Part shown: positions 28,201 through 36,352 of the stretch, piece by piece
How the letters are laid out: the number at the start of each line of letters is the position of its first letter
How positions within the stretch are numbered: position 1 is the first letter of the stretch
Source of the DNA: Candidatus Binatia bacterium
GTDB taxonomy: Bacteria > Desulfobacterota > Binatia > HRBIN30
Length of the DNA: 64,000 nucleotides
Assembly (NCBI GenBank): GCA_026004215.1
Contig: BPIR01000003.1
Span: 124,001-188,000 of the forward strand
Reading direction: 5' to 3'
Made by a program: the position numbers and the translations under genes
The notes under the pieces: generated by a model
The model's database searches: none
Seen by the model: the letters and a program-made list of their open reading frames with translations, nothing else
Told to the model about the DNA's origin: nothing

Positions 28201-29436
28201 CAACGATTCGACGACCGCCATGTACCGTTGGATTTCGGCTTCTCTCTCCGCTCGTTCCATCGCGGCTGCGTCGATAGCGCCCTGCAGGCGTCGAATCTCT
28301 TCGGCAGCGAGGTCCGACGCCAAGTGCGCCTCTTCGAGGCGTCGGCGCAGCTCCTCGATGGTGTCCTCGCTGCTTTGACGGTACCGAGCGAATGCCGCGG
28401 CGAGCTCTTCGAGCTTCAAGTTCCAATCCGCGTCGCGACGTTGCGCGAGCTCCTCGAATATGCCGCGTTCGCGCTGAAGTTCTTCGCGAGTTGCGGCAAG
28501 CTCGCTTTCGAGTCTTGCGACCTCTTCGGCATCCGACTGCGAGCGCATTTGGAGGGAACACAGTTGGGCGCGTAAGGCTCCGATTTCGCGCTCCAATGCC
28601 ACGCTGCGATTTTGCTCCTCTTCGACGCTGCGCGCGAGGGCGTCGCGCTCTTGAATCCACGCCTCACACTTTTCGTTCCACTCCTGCTGCCGCTTCCGCA
28701 GCGCTTCCTCGTGGTCGGCGCGGAGACGGTCGAGGGCGCGACTCAGCTCGACGGTTTGTTCCTCGAGTTCGCGGACACGGTCCCGCGCCTGTTCGAGAGC
28801 GCTGGCCAAGGCCTGGTTTTCTTCCTTCCGGTCACTGGCGACTTGCAGGGCTGCTGCGAGTTGCCGCGCCAGCAGGGAGGTGCGTGCAGCGAGCGCATCG
28901 AAGGCTTGCCGCAATGCGGCAGCGCGGCTTGCCGAGCGTCCTCGTTGGTTTTCGGAAAGTGTCCAGGCGGCCCGGAGGTTCGCTGATTCCGTCTCGGCGT
29001 GTGCCAGCGCGATTTGCAGGCGCTCGATCTCCGCTTGCAGCACGGCATTTTCTGTTTCGAGGTCCGCGACCCGTCCTTGTGCAGCCTCGAGAAACGTCTC
29101 CAGCTCTGCGGCACGCCTGCGTAAACCCTCGGCTGCGAGTTGCCATTGTTGTGCCTGAGCGCCTGCCAGCTCGATCTGGCTGGCAGCTTCGGCAAGCCGT
29201 GCTTCTAGTTGCTCCCGAATCTGTTGCGCAGCGCGTTTCAGGGCGTCAACCTGGGCGACCGCTTCGCGGTAGCGGGATTCTGCGGCTTGAATGCGCTCGC
29301 GGGCGGCGGAGTCCTGAGCTTGCAGGCGGCGCAAAAGTTGGTCGCGCTCTTGGCGCAAAGTTTCGACGGTGGACTCGAGCAAAATCAAGTCTTCGAAGCT
29401 GGGTGTGAGCGTCGGGCGATCGTTGGACTCGGCCAT
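25234..29436 (-). CDS. 1400-residue coiled-coil protein with two C-terminal degenerate receiver-like domains
   Basis: Residues from about 15 to 1120 are almost unbroken heptad-rich coiled coil, full of Glu, Arg, Gln, Ala and Leu with no membrane segment or signal peptide. After a Pro/Ala/Lys linker, residues about 1148-1265 begin LTVVHLEENKVCRDQ and look like a first receiver-fold domain. Residues about 1265-1375 form a second (QRLLVASNNIEMTSQL, then EVVLVDLSLP). In the second, Asp1311 stands where receivers are phosphorylated, but the acidic pair (DD) is replaced by SNN and the Lys of the KP motif is missing, so it is a pseudo-receiver. The gene is the last of the chemosensory operon, 30 bp after the hybrid kinase. 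In architecture it recalls Myxococcus FrzS and AglZ, which have pseudo-receiver and coiled coil in the opposite order. No ribosome-binding site is obvious. Confidence 0.75.
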   Translation of the reverse strand: MAESNDRPTLTPSFEDLILLESTVETLRQERDQLLRRLQAQDSAARERIQAAESRYREAVAQVDALKRAAQQIREQLEARLAEAASQIELAGAQAQQWQLAAEGLRRRAAELETFLEAAQGRVADLETENAVLQAEIERLQIALAHAETESANLRAAWTLSENQRGRSASRAAALRQAFDALAARTSLLARQLAAALQVASDRKEENQALASALEQARDRVRELEEQTVELSRALDRLRADHEEALRKRQQEWNEKCEAWIQERDALARSVEEEQNRSVALEREIGALRAQLCSLQMRSQSDAEEVARLESELAATREELQRERGIFEELAQRRDADWNLKLEELAAAFARYRQSSEDTIEELRRRLEEAHLASDLAAEEIRRLQGAIDAAAMERAEREAEIQRYMAVVESLQASCKEAHDRRAEADATVTALRRELSHLEAKLAETSARVEAQQSALDEERQRSSAARQEWEAERAALRRAIEELELEREQVEHDLEQACWHLGEIDAALQRSTVELHAAVLAASEARSASAQWELAYRRLAQSYAALETRHDEETGALSARFNRVAELLRALEEQRGALLQRHTILRGELETERRLRAEAEEAYRSLQQRWHELERELAARRDALQEAETRARQLASELEDEHRSAARARALQEQELAARDEEIAALRQYRDALRSEVQELRSKLAEAIARSEEVRRSLDEEVATLRHELSDWKQQAQTAEAQIAELSEIVTRQEEALRTSRDRLQQEEVERRNLQSRLQELVAQCEEYRAARDRALAELEQTRQHLEALQEQSVGILQAQEILTQENQSLREALEGEIRERQRLEGLYTQVRHERDQAMARWEESEKLRQKENASYLAIRQQLDSERDTLRAALDSARAQQAQLQAQITLLQRDKAGRTPAVHAELLELERERAELKAQVEKLSAVIRQLGQEREEQRVAALQAQAALNARIDELAAERGALTLRVAELETLVSQLDRECERLRKERLSPEELRKYKAEVARLEARVEELERLRAEAAQNHSAVVAGYLLELNQRTEALQEKEAELQEVQRQVEALQANLEELQERLEAEQEERSQLEAALDELRRAAAGGAMRAEPKAAAKIAATASPTGVKNTAPLRLADSKTPFGPSDAGHKKGLARLRDASPLTVVHLEENKVCRDQVQRLLKQLPAVRYLNTLDVGDATKGGAMLLAVNLLNRAHDPIAALARIVHRPEEAGIFAYCSEGKFGFLFGEATFFTSPFDVDACSSWLLSTFGTVQRLLVASNNIEMTSQLRNALTKIRCSASVALDFRQVLELVPLIHPEVVLVDLSLPRAEGLRLVSRLRNDEKTAGLPLGVILPEHQRVAEFRQNAVRAAREGSLSVDTIVQALARELGLAPPAASPESSGDAPGKAAPSSR

Positions 29437-29466
29437 GCGCGTACTCAGTCAGCAGGTAAGCGACTT

Positions 29467-32400
29467 TCATTCTACGGCCGCAAGATGTGCCGGTAAAATT
29501 TCCTTGCCGGCGACGCGGACCATTTCGTCAATCAACTGCTCCTTCGTAAAGGGCTTGGTCAGGTAACCTTGGGCTCCCACCTCGCGCGCACGCCCACGAT
29601 GTTTGTCGCTCGAGCGGGAGCTGCATACGATGATGGGGAGATGGCGCCACTGCGGCTGGCGGCGAATCTCGGCGATGAGCTCGTATCCGTGCATGCGCGG
29701 CATTTCGAGATCGGTAATCACCAGGCGAAAGCGTCCGGTGGCGAGTTTGTCCAAGGCGTCGAGGCCGTCCACGGCGGTGTCCACTTCCCAGCCCTCGCTT
29801 TCCAAAAAGCGGCTGGTCAGTTTGCGCACGCTGATGGAGTCATCCACCACTAAGATGGCTTCGGGCTCTTTGGCAACCGTGTCGGTGCGGGCCTCGAAGA
29901 TAAAGGTGGATTGGTGTGCGGCCTCGGACTGCAACACGTCGAACAGGTGAGCGACATGAAGCGTGAAGATCACCGTGCCATCTCCGGAAATCGTTGCGCC
30001 CGACAAAAACGGGTGGTGTTCCAGCAGCCGGCCCAGGGGTTGCAAGACGGCTTCGCGTTGCGGCTCCACGTGATCCACGACCAAGGCCATGAGCTTGTCG
30101 CCGCTACGAAGGAGAAGTCCGGTGCCGCTTTCGACCGGCGCCGGTTGCTCGACGAGGGGCCCGAGGAACAGCACTGGAATCAATTCGTTGCGTACTTGCA
30201 GCATCGGCTGCCCGTCCACCTCGATGAGTTGGTCGCGCTGCACGGCCACAGCTTGTTCGACGAAGTCTGCACCGATCGCGTATTGGTGCTGGCCGGCGTG
30301 CAGGATCAACACTTCGTCGATACTGGAGCTAATGGGCAGCAGGAGGCGGATCGTGGTGCCCTCGAAATCGCGGGATTCGACTTGCAGGCTACCGTTCAAG
30401 GCGGCAATGTCGCGAGCGACCACGTCCATTCCGACTCCGCGCCCGGAGAGGTCGGTCACTTCCTCGCCCGTGCTGAAACCAGGTTGGAAGATCAGGGTGA
30501 GGAGTTGTTCCCGGCTCGGTTGTGCATGCGCGGGGATCCACCCAAGGGCTCGGCCTTTGGCGAGAATAGCGTCGTAGTCGATGCCGCGACCATCGTCTTG
30601 AACCTCGATGGCCACACTATTGTGGCGCGGATGGGCTGAAATCCGAATCGTTCCGGCGGTAGCCTTCCCTCGGGCTTGTCGCTCGGCGGGCAGCTCGATG
30701 CCGTGGGATACAGCGTTACGCACTAGGTGCAGGAGAGGGGCGTAAAGAGCTTCCACAATGCCTTTGTCCAGTTGAACGTCCCCACCCTCCAGAACGAGGT
30801 CGACAATTTTGCCTGCTTGGCGTGCTGCATTGCGGACGGGCCGCACGAGTCGCCGAAAGACGCTGTCCAACGGGATCATGCGGAGGCGAGTGATCTGCCG
30901 CTGCAATGCAGACGTGATTTTGTTGAACTGGCGCGACTCGTCGCCAAACGACTCGATGAGTTTCCCGAGTTGGTCGGCGATTTCTCCCGTGTCGGTTGCG
31001 AGCTCGATGACGCTGCGAGCGAGAATGTTGACGTCATCGTATTTGTCGAACTCGAGGTCGGTAAAGTAGTTGTCTGCCTCCCCACTCGCGCCGGATTCAT
31101 TCGTTGCCGGGGCCCCACGGCGTTCGCCGATGGTGTATTCGTAATGCTCCTGAAAGCCCTGGATGAGGTCACTCAAGCGGCGGCGGCAGTAATCGAGCTT
31201 GTCGCGCAGCTCGGTGAAGGTTTCGATCTTCCGCTCCATGCGCGTGCGGCTGATGACAAGCTGAGTCACCTGACTCATCAATGCGTCGAGCCGCGATGCG
31301 GGGATGCGTACCGTGGTGGCTTCGGGTTCCGCTTCAGGTGTGGTCGCCTCGCTGGCGGCAAGCGCAACATCTGTGGTCGCCTCGCTCGGCTGTGGCGATC
31401 CGACAGCGGCAGATTCGGTGCTCAAGGCTGCGATTTCGCGCGCCACTTGTTGTGCCGGATCTTCGGCCACGGGTGCACCGGCGCGCGCTTGGTTCACATA
31501 AGCTCGGACGGCGTCAGTTAGCCGGAACAAAAGGTCCACCAAGCGTTCCGTGGGAACTCGCAAGGTGTTTTGCAGCACCGCCTCGATCAAGGATTCCCCT
31601 TGGTGGACGTGATCCGCGACGTGATCCAGCCCCACCGCACCCGCGGCACCCTTGAGAGTGTGGAACCGCCGGAACAAGGCCTGGAGCAAGCTCCGATCGT
31701 CGGGTTGCCGCTCGATTTGCAGTAGTAGTCGCTCGGCGGCTTCCAGAGATTCTTCGGCATCGAGAACGAAGGCTTCGAGGAGTTCCGGATCGACTTCCGG
31801 CGCCGCTGCTGGCTGCGACGTCGGTGTCGGCGGAGCCTCTGCTGGCCGGAGCGTCTCGGGCATCTGCGGAACGGGCAGGTCGGCGGCCTGAAAAATCGCG
31901 GCCAAGGTAGTTTGAATCGTGGGGCCGCTCCCCGGGGGCACTTGCCCGCGCTCGGAGGCATCGGCAAACGTGTCCTGGAGGTAGCGCGCCAGATTCGAGA
32001 GGTCCTCGAGGCCGACCATTGCCGCCGAGCCTTTGATCGTGTGGAAGACTCGCGAAAGATCGTAAAAGGCCTGGGCTCTTTGCGCCGGCTGCATGGTTGT
32101 CGCGAGTAGTTGGGGAACACGTTCCAAATTTTCTCGCAGTTCTTCTTGGAAGGTCGCGGCCAATTCCGCCAACCAAGACTCGTCCGCGTCGTTCGGAGCC
32201 GAGGAACTTGGAGATTCGGTTTGTTGTGTGTGTGGGGGCGCCTCGCCGTTGTCGTCGTGGCGATAGAGAGCTTGGCGTGCGGACTCTGGGAAGCACAGCA
32301 AGAATTCCGTGAACAAGTTTTCCTGACGCTCCGGGTCTGCGCCGGCGATGGCGTCGTCCAGGAGCTGCTCCGCATACCGTAAGGCCGACTGCATGGACTC

Positions 32401-32676
32401 CACAAGCCCAATGGCAGCAACGTTGGTGAGATCCGGCACCTCGAGGGAGCGGGCAAACTGCTCGATTGCGGCGCCGGCTTGACTCAAATACGTGAGGCCG
32501 ACCAAGCCGGCACTCCCTTTCAACGAGTGCCCGTATCCGCGCAGGCGGCCGATAGCTTCAGCATCCCCCGGATCTTCTCGGAGCTTATCCAGCTCCTCGC
32601 GAGCTCCGGCGAGCAACCGGAGGACATCTTCGCGAAAGAGATCCTTGATTTCGTCGAGTCGGAAGCGGTCAGCCAT
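29467..32676 (-). CDS. ChpA-like hybrid chemotaxis histidine kinase (three Hpt, CheA core, CheW, receiver)
   Basis: The 1069-residue product has three Hpt domains with phosphorylatable His50 (GHSLKGSAG), His212 (FHTIKGSAA) and His339 (FHTLKGAAG). A P3 dimerisation region (about 455-600) is followed by a CheA-type ATPase with N-box HLVRNAVSHGIE (650-661), G1 DDGRGID (694-700) and G2 GRGVGMD (745-751). A CheW-like P5 domain (about 785-925) and a complete receiver (940-1055) follow, the latter with Asp945/946, acceptor Asp989 and Lys1041 in YLTKPF. It phosphorylates the stand-alone receivers encoded upstream in the operon, by analogy with Pseudomonas ChpA and cyanobacterial PilL/HmpE. The spacing to the receptor gene is 30 bp. 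Confidence 0.93.
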   Translation of the reverse strand: MADRFRLDEIKDLFREDVLRLLAGAREELDKLREDPGDAEAIGRLRGYGHSLKGSAGLVGLTYLSQAGAAIEQFARSLEVPDLTNVAAIGLVESMQSALRYAEQLLDDAIAGADPERQENLFTEFLLCFPESARQALYRHDDNGEAPPHTQQTESPSSSAPNDADESWLAELAATFQEELRENLERVPQLLATTMQPAQRAQAFYDLSRVFHTIKGSAAMVGLEDLSNLARYLQDTFADASERGQVPPGSGPTIQTTLAAIFQAADLPVPQMPETLRPAEAPPTPTSQPAAAPEVDPELLEAFVLDAEESLEAAERLLLQIERQPDDRSLLQALFRRFHTLKGAAGAVGLDHVADHVHQGESLIEAVLQNTLRVPTERLVDLLFRLTDAVRAYVNQARAGAPVAEDPAQQVAREIAALSTESAAVGSPQPSEATTDVALAASEATTPEAEPEATTVRIPASRLDALMSQVTQLVISRTRMERKIETFTELRDKLDYCRRRLSDLIQGFQEHYEYTIGERRGAPATNESGASGEADNYFTDLEFDKYDDVNILARSVIELATDTGEIADQLGKLIESFGDESRQFNKITSALQRQITRLRMIPLDSVFRRLVRPVRNAARQAGKIVDLVLEGGDVQLDKGIVEALYAPLLHLVRNAVSHGIELPAERQARGKATAGTIRISAHPRHNSVAIEVQDDGRGIDYDAILAKGRALGWIPAHAQPSREQLLTLIFQPGFSTGEEVTDLSGRGVGMDVVARDIAALNGSLQVESRDFEGTTIRLLLPISSSIDEVLILHAGQHQYAIGADFVEQAVAVQRDQLIEVDGQPMLQVRNELIPVLFLGPLVEQPAPVESGTGLLLRSGDKLMALVVDHVEPQREAVLQPLGRLLEHHPFLSGATISGDGTVIFTLHVAHLFDVLQSEAAHQSTFIFEARTDTVAKEPEAILVVDDSISVRKLTSRFLESEGWEVDTAVDGLDALDKLATGRFRLVITDLEMPRMHGYELIAEIRRQPQWRHLPIIVCSSRSSDKHRGRAREVGAQGYLTKPFTKEQLIDEMVRVAGKEILPAHLAAVE

Positions 32677-32706
32677 GGCGTGCGTTCGCTCCTAAAATTG
32701 GCAGCG

Positions 32707-35331
32707 TCAGGAGAACGGCAGAGCTCGGCCGTTTCCGCGATCGCCGGCTGCGAGCCCGCCGCTGTCCATGCCACTCGGCGCCTCGGGGGTCAGGGGCGCC
32801 TCGGAGGTTGCCTCGGCTGCGGATGGCTCGGGGCCAAGATCGGGCACTCGGAACAAGCCGATTTGTTCGTTGAGCTGCTTGGCGACCTCGAACAGGCTTG
32901 CGGAATTTTCCTGAGTGCGCTCGGCAGCGATCTGCGCTTGGCGAGCCACCTCCGAGATGCTTTGCATCGCCAGACTCACCCGTTGTGCGGTTGCCGCTTG
33001 TTCCTCGGTAGCCCGCGAAATGTCGGCAATCAGTTGCGCACTCTGCGTAGACGCCTGCAGGATTTCTTCCAAGCTCGCGCCCGCATCGAACACCATTGCG
33101 GTTTGCTCTTCCACGTACTGGGCCTGGCGTTCGATGTTGCCGACGGCATCGTTCGTCTCGGCCTGGATCGACGCAATGAGCTCGGCGATTTCTCGTGTGG
33201 CCGCCTCGGTTTGTTCTGCGAGTTTGCGAACTTCGTCCGCGACTACGCTGAATCCGAGGCCGTGCTCGCCCGCGCGCGATGCCTCGATGGCGGCGTTCAA
33301 GGCGAGCATGTTGGTCTGCGCGGAGATCTTTTGGATCGTGTTCGTAATCGTCGAGATTTCCATGGAGCGTTCGCCGAGGCGCTTGATTTTCACCGCGGCA
33401 GCGCGGGTGTTCTTTTGCAGTGCATCCATACCCGCGATGACGCGCTTGACGAAGTCGCCACCTTGTTGGGCTGCCGCCTCGGTCTTGCGGGCTGCCTCGG
33501 CGGCGATGGCGGCGTCGTTCTGGACAGCCTGGATCTTCTCGGTCATGTTCACCACGCTTTCGGTGGTCGCGCTGACTTCCTCGGCTTGTCGGACGGCTCC
33601 GGCGGCAAGTTGGTCTGCCGAGCTGCGGATGCCTGTGGCGGCATCGAACACTTGTGCGGAAGCACCGCGCAGGTGTTGGATCAAAGCACCGACGTTTTCG
33701 AACATCAGGTTCAATGCGTCGGCGAGGTTACCGAGGGTACCGCTTCCCACGACCGCACGCTGAGTAAAGTCACCGTCGGCCGCAGCCGCCACGACCATCA
33801 GCAAGTCGCGAATTTCCTTTTGCAGGCGGCGGTGTTCTTCTTCCGCCTGCACGAGCGCGTCCACGCGTTCATCTAGAGCTTGGTTGAGTCCTTGCGCCAG
33901 CACGCCCAGCTCATTGCGCGCGCGTACGCGGGCACGAGCCCGGTAATTGCCTTTCTGAATCTCTGCGACCACGTTTGCGAGAGCACGGACCGGTCTGGAG
34001 AAGCTCGCGGACACGAGCAAAGCTGTGAGGACAAAGCCGCCGATGAGTGCGCTCGCCAGGCCAGTGGTCATTTTGCGCAACTGCACCACAGGTTCGAGAG
34101 CCTCGTCTTCCGCGATTTCGGCGACCACCAGCCAGTCGAGCCCGTGCAAGTTCTCCAGAGGTGCCGACGTGCCGAGAACCGGAACACCTCGGTAACCAAC
34201 GTAGCGGCCGGAAAACTCGTCTTGCCCTGGCGGAATACGAGTGGCCGGCGTGTCGATCTTTTGGCGGAGCACTGCAGTTCTTGCGTGCGCCACTGCGGGG
34301 TTATTTTGGCCGAGCTCTCCGAGGAAGCGGGACTCGCTGCGCAATAACAGGTCGCCTTTGCCCGCACCAACGAGGTACGCCTCACCGGTCTTCCCTAAGC
34401 CCGAGCGTGCCCACTGACTATCCGCAGTCATGATGGCGTTGATCTCGTCGATGTTCAGTTGAACGATCAGTGCCCCGATTTTTTGGCCTGCTTCGTAAAT
34501 CGGGCTACCTGCGAATGCGGACGCACGGTCGTGTTGCGCGAAGTACGGAGAGAAGTCGACCAGCAGGTAGTCTCCTTCGCGGGCTTCAGCCTGCAATCGC
34601 TGGAAAAGCTGCCCGATGCTGCTTTGGGCGAATTTGCCTTCGGTCAGGTTTGCCTGATAGTCCGGTCCCTTGTTCACCGAGTACACGACGCGGCCGGTTG
34701 CAGTATCCACGAGGTAAATGTCCTCGTATCGGAAGCGGACGGCCGTGTTGACAAACACCGGATGCCACACTGCATGGTAGCTGCTGTAGCGGGTGTTGTC
34801 CTTCGCATTCTCGAGCAAGAGCTTGCGGGTAGGGGGATTCGGATTGTTGGCGATGTAGACCGACTGCAAATAAATACCCGAGCGTTGCGGAGAGACGACT
34901 TCGCCGAGGCTCAAGGTTTTGTTCGCGAGCTCGGTCCCGAAAAACGTGCCGAAGTATTGCTTCACAGCTTCTTGATGGGGCCGCAGTTTGTCTCCCTCGG
35001 TGGCCGGGTCGCTGTCGAGTTCCTTGACCGCGGTAATGAACTGCCGAACGGCCAGAGCGGTACTCGGGTTGCGGGCGAGGCTCAAAACCTGGTCTTCGAG
35101 GCCGTTCAAGTAGCGCTCGATTTCCCGCTGCTTGTTGTCGCGCACCGTAGCCAATTGGCGCAACGCCTGTTGGCGGAGCGAGTCGGAAGCAACGCGGTAG
35201 CCGATATACCCGACCGTAGCGATGGCGGCGACCGCCAGCGGGACGAATGCCAGAATCAACTGCCACAGGATCGGGAAGCGCACTGCCCGGGCGCCCTTCG
35301 GTGTAGCCTTGTCTTCTCCCTTATTCGCCAT
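32707..35331 (-). CDS. Methyl-accepting chemotaxis protein with Cache-type sensor (PilJ-position receptor)
   Basis: The 874-residue product has a first membrane helix at about 20-44 and a periplasmic sensor of roughly 380 residues whose [20 protein letters not shown] motif is typical of double Cache domains. A second helix lies at about 425-447, followed by a HAMP domain and a cytoplasmic signalling helix bundle. The hairpin tip is [20 protein letters not shown] near residues 670-700, followed by [13 protein letters not shown]. There is no C-terminal pentapeptide for tethering CheR or CheB. GGAGG precedes the start. It occupies the place of PilJ between CheW and CheA but has a Cache rather than a PilJ-type sensor. 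The ligand is unknown; small organic acids or amino acids are common for Cache domains. Confidence 0.93.
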   Translation of the reverse strand: MANKGEDKATPKGARAVRFPILWQLILAFVPLAVAAIATVGYIGYRVASDSLRQQALRQLATVRDNKQREIERYLNGLEDQVLSLARNPSTALAVRQFITAVKELDSDPATEGDKLRPHQEAVKQYFGTFFGTELANKTLSLGEVVSPQRSGIYLQSVYIANNPNPPTRKLLLENAKDNTRYSSYHAVWHPVFVNTAVRFRYEDIYLVDTATGRVVYSVNKGPDYQANLTEGKFAQSSIGQLFQRLQAEAREGDYLLVDFSPYFAQHDRASAFAGSPIYEAGQKIGALIVQLNIDEINAIMTADSQWARSGLGKTGEAYLVGAGKGDLLLRSESRFLGELGQNNPAVAHARTAVLRQKIDTPATRIPPGQDEFSGRYVGYRGVPVLGTSAPLENLHGLDWLVVAEIAEDEALEPVVQLRKMTTGLASALIGGFVLTALLVSASFSRPVRALANVVAEIQKGNYRARARVRARNELGVLAQGLNQALDERVDALVQAEEEHRRLQKEIRDLLMVVAAAADGDFTQRAVVGSGTLGNLADALNLMFENVGALIQHLRGASAQVFDAATGIRSSADQLAAGAVRQAEEVSATTESVVNMTEKIQAVQNDAAIAAEAARKTEAAAQQGGDFVKRVIAGMDALQKNTRAAAVKIKRLGERSMEISTITNTIQKISAQTNMLALNAAIEASRAGEHGLGFSVVADEVRKLAEQTEAATREIAELIASIQAETNDAVGNIERQAQYVEEQTAMVFDAGASLEEILQASTQSAQLIADISRATEEQAATAQRVSLAMQSISEVARQAQIAAERTQENSASLFEVAKQLNEQIGLFRVPDLGPEPSAAEATSEAPLTPEAPSGMDSGGLAAGDRGNGRALPFS

Positions 35332-35358
35332 CGTGGAGTTCCTCCCTTTGGGCCAAGA

Positions 35359-35937
35359 TCATGGAAGCGGCCGAGTGCCAGAGCCACGAGCTCGGCGCTG
35401 TTGGAATCCTTCTTGTGCGCGGGCGACTGCAGCTCGCGCGATGCTGTGCGGGTCCAGGATGTAAACCGCCCCCAACGGGCCCTCCCAGAGCCCCCGGACG
35501 TGTGGGCGGCCGACCTCCGCCTCTGTTACGGGCCGGATTTCGCTGGGGTTGATTGGGCGTACTTCGCGGACGCGATCGACCACGAGCCCCATGTGGGCGC
35601 CGTCCACACTGAGGACCAGCACATGATCCTCGGGGGTGAAGGCGCGCGGCTCGAAATGCAACAGAAGATCGAAACGAACCAGCGGCAACACTTCTCCGCG
35701 CAAGTTGATGACTCCGAGGAGCACGTCGGGCGCCTGGGGAACGGGCGCGGGCGTTTCGTCGAAGAGCACTTCCCTGGCTGTGCGGACCGGAACGGCAAAG
35801 AGCTCCCCGTTACGCGTAAATACGCAGTGCTCCTGCCCGAGTTGAGCTAATCGCTCCGACAGTTGATCCACTACGTCAAGGGGCGCAGCGGCTTCACCGG
35901 AGCTGGGAATCAACGGAGTTTCTTCTAAGCTTTTCAT
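35359..35937 (-). CDS. CheW-family coupling protein (PilI-like)
   Basis: The 192-residue product is a single CheW domain with N- and C-terminal extensions. Signature features are FAVPVRTAREVL, the APDVLLGVINLRGEVLPLVRFD core and HMGLVVDRVREVRPI. It couples the receptor encoded next in the operon to the hybrid kinase. Its start overlaps the stop of the upstream PilH-like receiver by four bases (ATGA), so expression is translationally coupled. Confidence 0.9.
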   Translation of the reverse strand: MKSLEETPLIPSSGEAAAPLDVVDQLSERLAQLGQEHCVFTRNGELFAVPVRTAREVLFDETPAPVPQAPDVLLGVINLRGEVLPLVRFDLLLHFEPRAFTPEDHVLVLSVDGAHMGLVVDRVREVRPINPSEIRPVTEAEVGRPHVRGLWEGPLGAVYILDPHSIARAAVARAQEGFQQRRARGSGTRPLP

Positions 35938-36293
35938 ACGTATTTGCGCACGATGGCCAACAGGTCGTTGGGCGAGAACGGCTTGGTCAAGTAATCCGAG
36001 GCTCCCTGACGCTGACCCCAGAAGCGATCGCTCTCGCCGTTTTTGGAACTCACGATCACCACCGGAATGTGTTTCGTGGTGGCATCCCGCTTGAGTTGCC
36101 TGCAGGTGGCGAAACCGTCTTGCCCGGGCATCACGATGTCGAGAAGGATGAGATCGGGTTGTTCCGCCCGAGCCTTTTCAATGGCCTCGATTCCGTTACT
36201 GGCGCGAATACACTCGTAGCCCGCGGGCCGGAGAGTGTCCGCCATAAGTTGCACGTCGCTGCGAATGTCATCCACGATCAAGATTTTCGCCAT
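35934..36293 (-). CDS. Stand-alone response regulator, PilH/PilG-like
   Basis: The 119-residue protein is one receiver domain with all catalytic residues: Asp8/Asp9, acceptor Asp52 (LLDIVMP), a Ser in VVIVSSK and Lys104 (YLTKPF). The loop DRFWGQRQGASDYLTKPF closely resembles the PilH loop (WGKRQGA), which separates Pil-Chp receivers from ordinary CheY. There is no output domain, so it likely acts by protein contact. The start at 36293 gives the normal MAKILIVDD; longer readings are out of place. Confidence 0.9.
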   Translation of the reverse strand: MAKILIVDDIRSDVQLMADTLRPAGYECIRASNGIEAIEKARAEQPDLILLDIVMPGQDGFATCRQLKRDATTKHIPVVIVSSKNGESDRFWGQRQGASDYLTKPFSPNDLLAIVRKYV

Positions 36294-36352
36294 GGTTCGA
36301 TTTCCCCGTAAAATTTCCTTTTTGTGGGTGAGCTCCGGATATCCACAAGGTT

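Noticed and set aside
28392..29408. Plus-strand 338-residue open frame opposite the coiled-coil gene
   Set aside because: It is Arg/Ala/Pro-rich low-complexity sequence created by the complementary strand of heptad repeats; the coiled-coil reading frame is clearly the coding one.
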